A stretch of DNA of 64,000 nucleotides, from NCBI GenBank assembly GCA_026391555.1, contig JAPLEB010000059.1, positions 1 to 64,000 of the forward strand, in the 5' to 3' direction. Below are positions 61,696-64,000 of the stretch, in pieces (positions within the stretch are counted from its first letter, which is position 1; each line of letters starts with the position of its first letter). Position numbers and translations under genes: made by a program. This DNA is from Bacteroidia bacterium (GTDB lineage: Bacteria; Bacteroidota; Bacteroidia; Bacteroidales; VadinHA17). The notes under the pieces were generated by a model. The model did no database searches, was not told the origin of the DNA, and worked only from the letters and a program-made list of their open reading frames with translations.

Positions 61696-62286
61696 TCAAA
61701 ACTTCATATTCTTTCTGACACTATCGAATTCTTTTTTTACAGAGTCTTTTATATTATGAATATTTACCGGGTTGCCTTTCATCTCAATTTTCTGAGCAGT
61801 CGTTTTTGCTTCAGGGATAACAATATACAATATAAGGTATACTAAAACTCCCAGACCTCCACCAAGGGCAAGAGCGACAAAAATGATCCTGATAAATACC
61901 GGATCGATATCCCAATATGCGCCCATCCCGGCGCAGACACCACCTATCACCCTGTGGTCGGTATCGCGGTACATCCGGTGATAGCCTGGCGATGAAAACT
62001 TATCCCGTGCTGATGGTCCGTCATTGGCGGAAATATCCTCAGGAGTTCCTAAAACTGATATAGCCTGCCGGACGTCCTCAATGTTTATTACCTGTTTATA
62101 AGAGGTAAGCCTGGTACGGAATAGTTCCGCCACGCGGGTCTCGATATCTGAAAGTATCTCCGATGAACTTTCTTCTGCTGCAAAATGAAGTTCAAGGTTC
62201 TTCAGATAATGTTTAAGTTCGGAGTATGCATCCTCGTCGATGCTGAAAGAATATCCGCCGAGGTTAATGTTTACTGTGATTTTCAT
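61696..62286 (-). CDS. PspC-domain protein (short form)
   Basis: A 196-residue protein. The N-terminal 85 residues (TVNINLGGYSFSIDEDAYSE LKHYL, then SDIETRVAELF) are homologous to the start of the long PspC protein. The PspC domain at about 103-160 has YRDTDHRVIGGVCAGMGAYW DIDP and one or two membrane helices (GGGLGVLVYLILYIVIPEA). A short cytoplasmic tail follows. It leads the PspC-PadR-PspC operon. The paired paralogues probably arose by duplication, with the second having gained a long C-terminal part. Confidence 0.9.
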   Translation of the reverse strand: MKITVNINLGGYSFSIDEDAYSELKHYLKNLELHFAAEESSSEILSDIETRVAELFRTRLTSYKQVINIEDVRQAISVLGTPEDISANDGPSARDKFSSPGYHRMYRDTDHRVIGGVCAGMGAYWDIDPVFIRIIFVALALGGGLGVLVYLILYIVIPEAKTTAQKIEMKGNPVNIHNIKDSVKKEFDSVRKNMKF

Positions 62287-62489
62287 GGTTCTTTTTATTT
62301 ATTACTACTGTTTAATACATGTAACATGACAATGCAAAGATATATATAAAATAATATACTATGCAATACATGGTACTAAAATAATTCAATTATTTTTGAA
62401 AATATTTTTAAATGTGCAGGAAATCAGTAGAATAAAAATAAGAAAAATAAATATTTTTTAACAACGCACTAAATATTTCTCATTGTTCA

Positions 62490-62640
62490 CCTCATCCTCC
62501 GGCTTCTTCTACATGATTTAAACCTTATTCTCCGGTTTCTTCTACATGATTTAAACCTCATTCTCCTGCTTCTTCTACATGATTTAAACCTCATCCTCCT
62601 GCTTCTTCTACATGATTTAAACCTCATCCTCCAACTCCTT
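62490..62640. repeat. 33-bp tandem repeat, four full copies and a partial fifth
   Basis: The unit starts CCTCATCCTCC and ends TACATGATTTAAA. Copies are at 62490-62522, 62523-62555, 62556-62588 and 62589-62621, with a few substitutions. A fifth copy starts at 62622 and is interrupted after about 12 bp by a hairpin element. No gene is encoded; the AT-rich 200 bp to its left also hold nothing recognisable. Confidence 0.92.
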
Positions 62641-62790
62641 CTCCTTGAGGAGAAGGAGGGTAATGAAAAGAAAGACAGTATGTTAGCCCCTCTCCTCAAG
62701 GAGAGGGGTTGGGGTGAGGTAAAATCAATGGAGAGGGGTTGGGGTGAGGTAAAATCAATGGAGAGGGGAACGAGGTGAGGTAAAACAATG
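62635..62790. repeat. Two hairpins and a 30-bp tandem repeat beside the DUF559 gene
   Basis: Hairpin 1: CTCCTTCTCC (62635-62644), loop TTGA, GGAGAAGGAG (62649-62658). Hairpin 2: CCCCTCTCC (62687-62695), loop TCAA, GGAGAGGGG (62700-62708). The second is followed by a 30-bp unit starting TTGGGGTGAGGT, repeated at 62709-62738 and 62739-62768 and degenerate afterwards. A related hairpin plus tail lies at 13549-13585. Confidence 0.92.
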
Positions 62791-62870
62791 AGAAAGATTG
62801 GAAAGAATTGATAATAAATTTGAAAGATGTAAATTTGATCATTAATGAAATTTCAGTAAAATCTTCTTCT

Positions 62871-63239
62871 ATGCCTGATTATAAGGATAACCTCTCATGG
62901 GCAGCAAAGCCAGATATTTTCAAAAGAGCTAAAGAATTAAGAAAATCCTTGACTGAGTCAGAAGAAATCCTTTGGCAACATCTAAGAAATAATAAATTGG
63001 GCGGATTAAAATTCAGACGACAGCATCCGTTGGATATATTCATCGCCGATTTTTACTGTCACCAAAAGAGATTAATAATAGAACTGGACGGAGGAATTCA
63101 TGACTTATTAGAACAGAAGGAACATGATGAGGGACGGACATTTGAACTTGAAGAAAAAGGATTTAAGGTTCTACGTTTTAAAAATGATGAAGTAATAAAT
63201 AATATAGAAGAAGTTCTTTCGAGAATTCAAAACCATTAA
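62871..63239 (+). CDS. DUF559 endonuclease-like protein
   Basis: A protein of 122 residues from the ATG at 62871; the frame is open to a TTG at 62808, but the family starts near here. The restriction-endonuclease-like core is visible: LRKSLTESEEILWQHLRNNK, LGGLKFRRQHPLDIFIADFY, LIIELDGGIHD (catalytic D/E-x-D), and FKVLRFKNDEVINNIEEVLS at the end. This is the Vsr-like DUF559 family, present in many genomes, whose target is not known. The gene starts about 80 bp after a block of hairpin repeats and has no cognate methylase beside it. Confidence 0.85.
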   Translation: MPDYKDNLSWAAKPDIFKRAKELRKSLTESEEILWQHLRNNKLGGLKFRRQHPLDIFIADFYCHQKRLIIELDGGIHDLLEQKEHDEGRTFELEEKGFKVLRFKNDEVINNIEEVLSRIQNH

Positions 63240-63313
63240 TGTACCACAATTAAATTTTGGGAATGACCTTTCTGTCAAATCTGTAATTTCTATCTTTATC
63301 GAAATATTATTTA

Positions 63314-64000
63314 ATGATGAAGAAAAAATACAAATGGGGAATTCTTGCCCCCGGGAAGATGTCGGCAAAATTTACCAGGGGACTTAAGTTGCTCGATAAT
63401 GTTGAATTATATTCAGTGGGATCGCGCGATATTCAACGTGCAAAACAGTTTGCCAATGAATATGGTTTTAAAAAATATTACGGCAGCTATGAAGAGCTGG
63501 CCTCTGATCCTGAGCTGGAAGTTGTTTATATAGCATCACCACATTCGCATCATTATGAGCATACTATGCTCTGTCTGAAGAATAAAAAAGCTGTTTTGTG
63601 TGAAAAGGCATTTGCTTTAAACAGCCGGGAGGTGGGAGGGATGATCAGGGAGGCTGCAAGGCAAAAAGTATTTCTTATGGAGGCGTTATGGCCGCAATTT
63701 CAGCCTATTTATAAGAAAACGAAAGAGATACTTCATGGAGGGGAACCGGGGGAAATATTACACCTGGATGCACGTTTTACATTCCAGCCGCCTTATGACC
63801 CCACCGAAAGAAAATTCAACCTCGAACTTGGCGGTGGCTCCCTCCTTGATATTGGCATATATCCGGTGATAGATGCTCTTTATTTTATGGGAGTGCCTTC
63901 TGAGGTAATCGCGAAAGCTTCATTTGCAGATTCCGGGTCGGAGGATTCTATCAGTATAATATTTGGTTATGACAATGGACGTATGGCCACTCTTTACAGC
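63314..64000 (+). CDS. Gfo/Idh/MocA-family oxidoreductase (C-terminus off the right edge)
   Basis: The first 229 residues are present. The Rossmann start is KYKWGILAPGKMSAKFTRGL, with PG in place of the usual GxG middle. The nucleotide and catalytic stretch follows: YIASPHSHHYEHTMLCLKNK KAVLCEK. The EK of CEKAFAL is the catalytic Lys motif, and GGGSLLDIGIYPVIDALYFM is the substrate-side motif. It resembles the dihydrodiol or glucose-fructose oxidoreductase group. The substrate is probably a sugar or sugar derivative; the frame runs to the edge without a stop. Confidence 0.9.
   Translation, partial: MMKKKYKWGILAPGKMSAKFTRGLKLLDNVELYSVGSRDIQRAKQFANEYGFKKYYGSYEELASDPELEVVYIASPHSHHYEHTMLCLKNKKAVLCEKAFALNSREVGGMIREAARQKVFLMEALWPQFQPIYKKTKEILHGGEPGEILHLDARFTFQPPYDPTERKFNLELGGGSLLDIGIYPVIDALYFMGVPSEVIAKASFADSGSEDSISIIFGYDNGRMATLYS

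Noticed and set aside
62487-62699. Minus-strand 70-codon frame rich in Arg and Ser
   Set aside because: Produced by the 33-bp tandem repeat being a multiple of three; it has no start context or family.
62490-62768. Possible CRISPR array
   Set aside because: The units are contiguous without unique spacers, so these are tandem repeats, not repeat-spacer units.

Overview
The window looks like a chromosome piece from an anaerobic or microaerobic member of the Bacteroidota, probably a marine- or sediment-type Bacteroidales/Marinilabiliales relative. The grounds are phylum-typical families (DUF4290, DUF5683, DUF4492), a type IX secretion tail on a sulfatase, several promoters with the -7 element TAnnTTTG, a MurA with Asp in place of the catalytic Cys, and moderately AT-rich DNA. 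No species can be named from the sequence alone.

Layout. 1-10 kb is an accessory, carbohydrate-oriented region: a secreted GH51 arabinofuranosidase cut by the left edge, a divergent AraC regulator, a patch of decay (M20 peptidase relic, IS4-type and IS5-type transposase relics) around a MntA/HepT toxin-antitoxin pair, then a secreted esterase and two sulfatases, one Ser-type and one Cys-type. tRNA-His at 10.1 kb opens a housekeeping block to about 40.5 kb: flippase, GNAT-like protein, L31B, Lon, CoaD, Nudix, PyrE, BirA, RsfS, FtsH, CdsA, Psd, flavodiiron protein, AI-2E-type exporter, DUF4492-CydA-CydB, PssA, a HAD protein, glutaminyl cyclase, lipid kinase, ParA-ParB, DUF5683, MltD, an SGNH-MBOAT fusion and HydF. 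CdsA, PssA and Psd together make phosphatidylethanolamine from phosphatidate.

40.5-42.5 kb is a small island: a three-gene HipB-HipS-HipT module with visible operator palindromes, followed by a lyase relic. 42.6-50.4 kb is a minus-strand stress and envelope block (DUF4290-MurA, GrpE-DnaJ, a NatAB-like ABC transporter, and a sigma-54 response regulator that lacks its DNA-binding domain), with REP-like hairpins in the gaps. 50.5-52.5 kb holds two metal-transport genes, one of them a ZIP transporter interrupted by a cyclic-nucleotide-binding-like domain. Then come Kup, IspD, a second GNAT-like protein and tRNA-Val.

Right of tRNA-Val is a third sulfatase. Its catalytic part is clearly GC-richer than its surroundings, while its C-terminal sorting tail is AT-rich like the host. 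It abuts a 22-codon relic of an alcohol dehydrogenase. The window ends with a hypothetical membrane-anchored protein, a PspC-PadR-PspC operon, a dense array of tandem and hairpin repeats next to a DUF559 nuclease, and the start of a Gfo/Idh/MocA oxidoreductase.

Physiology suggested by the set: bd oxidase, flavodiiron protein and HydF point to fermentative or anaerobic life with oxygen defence. Three sulfatases and the arabinofuranosidase point to degradation of sulfated or arabinose-containing polysaccharides.
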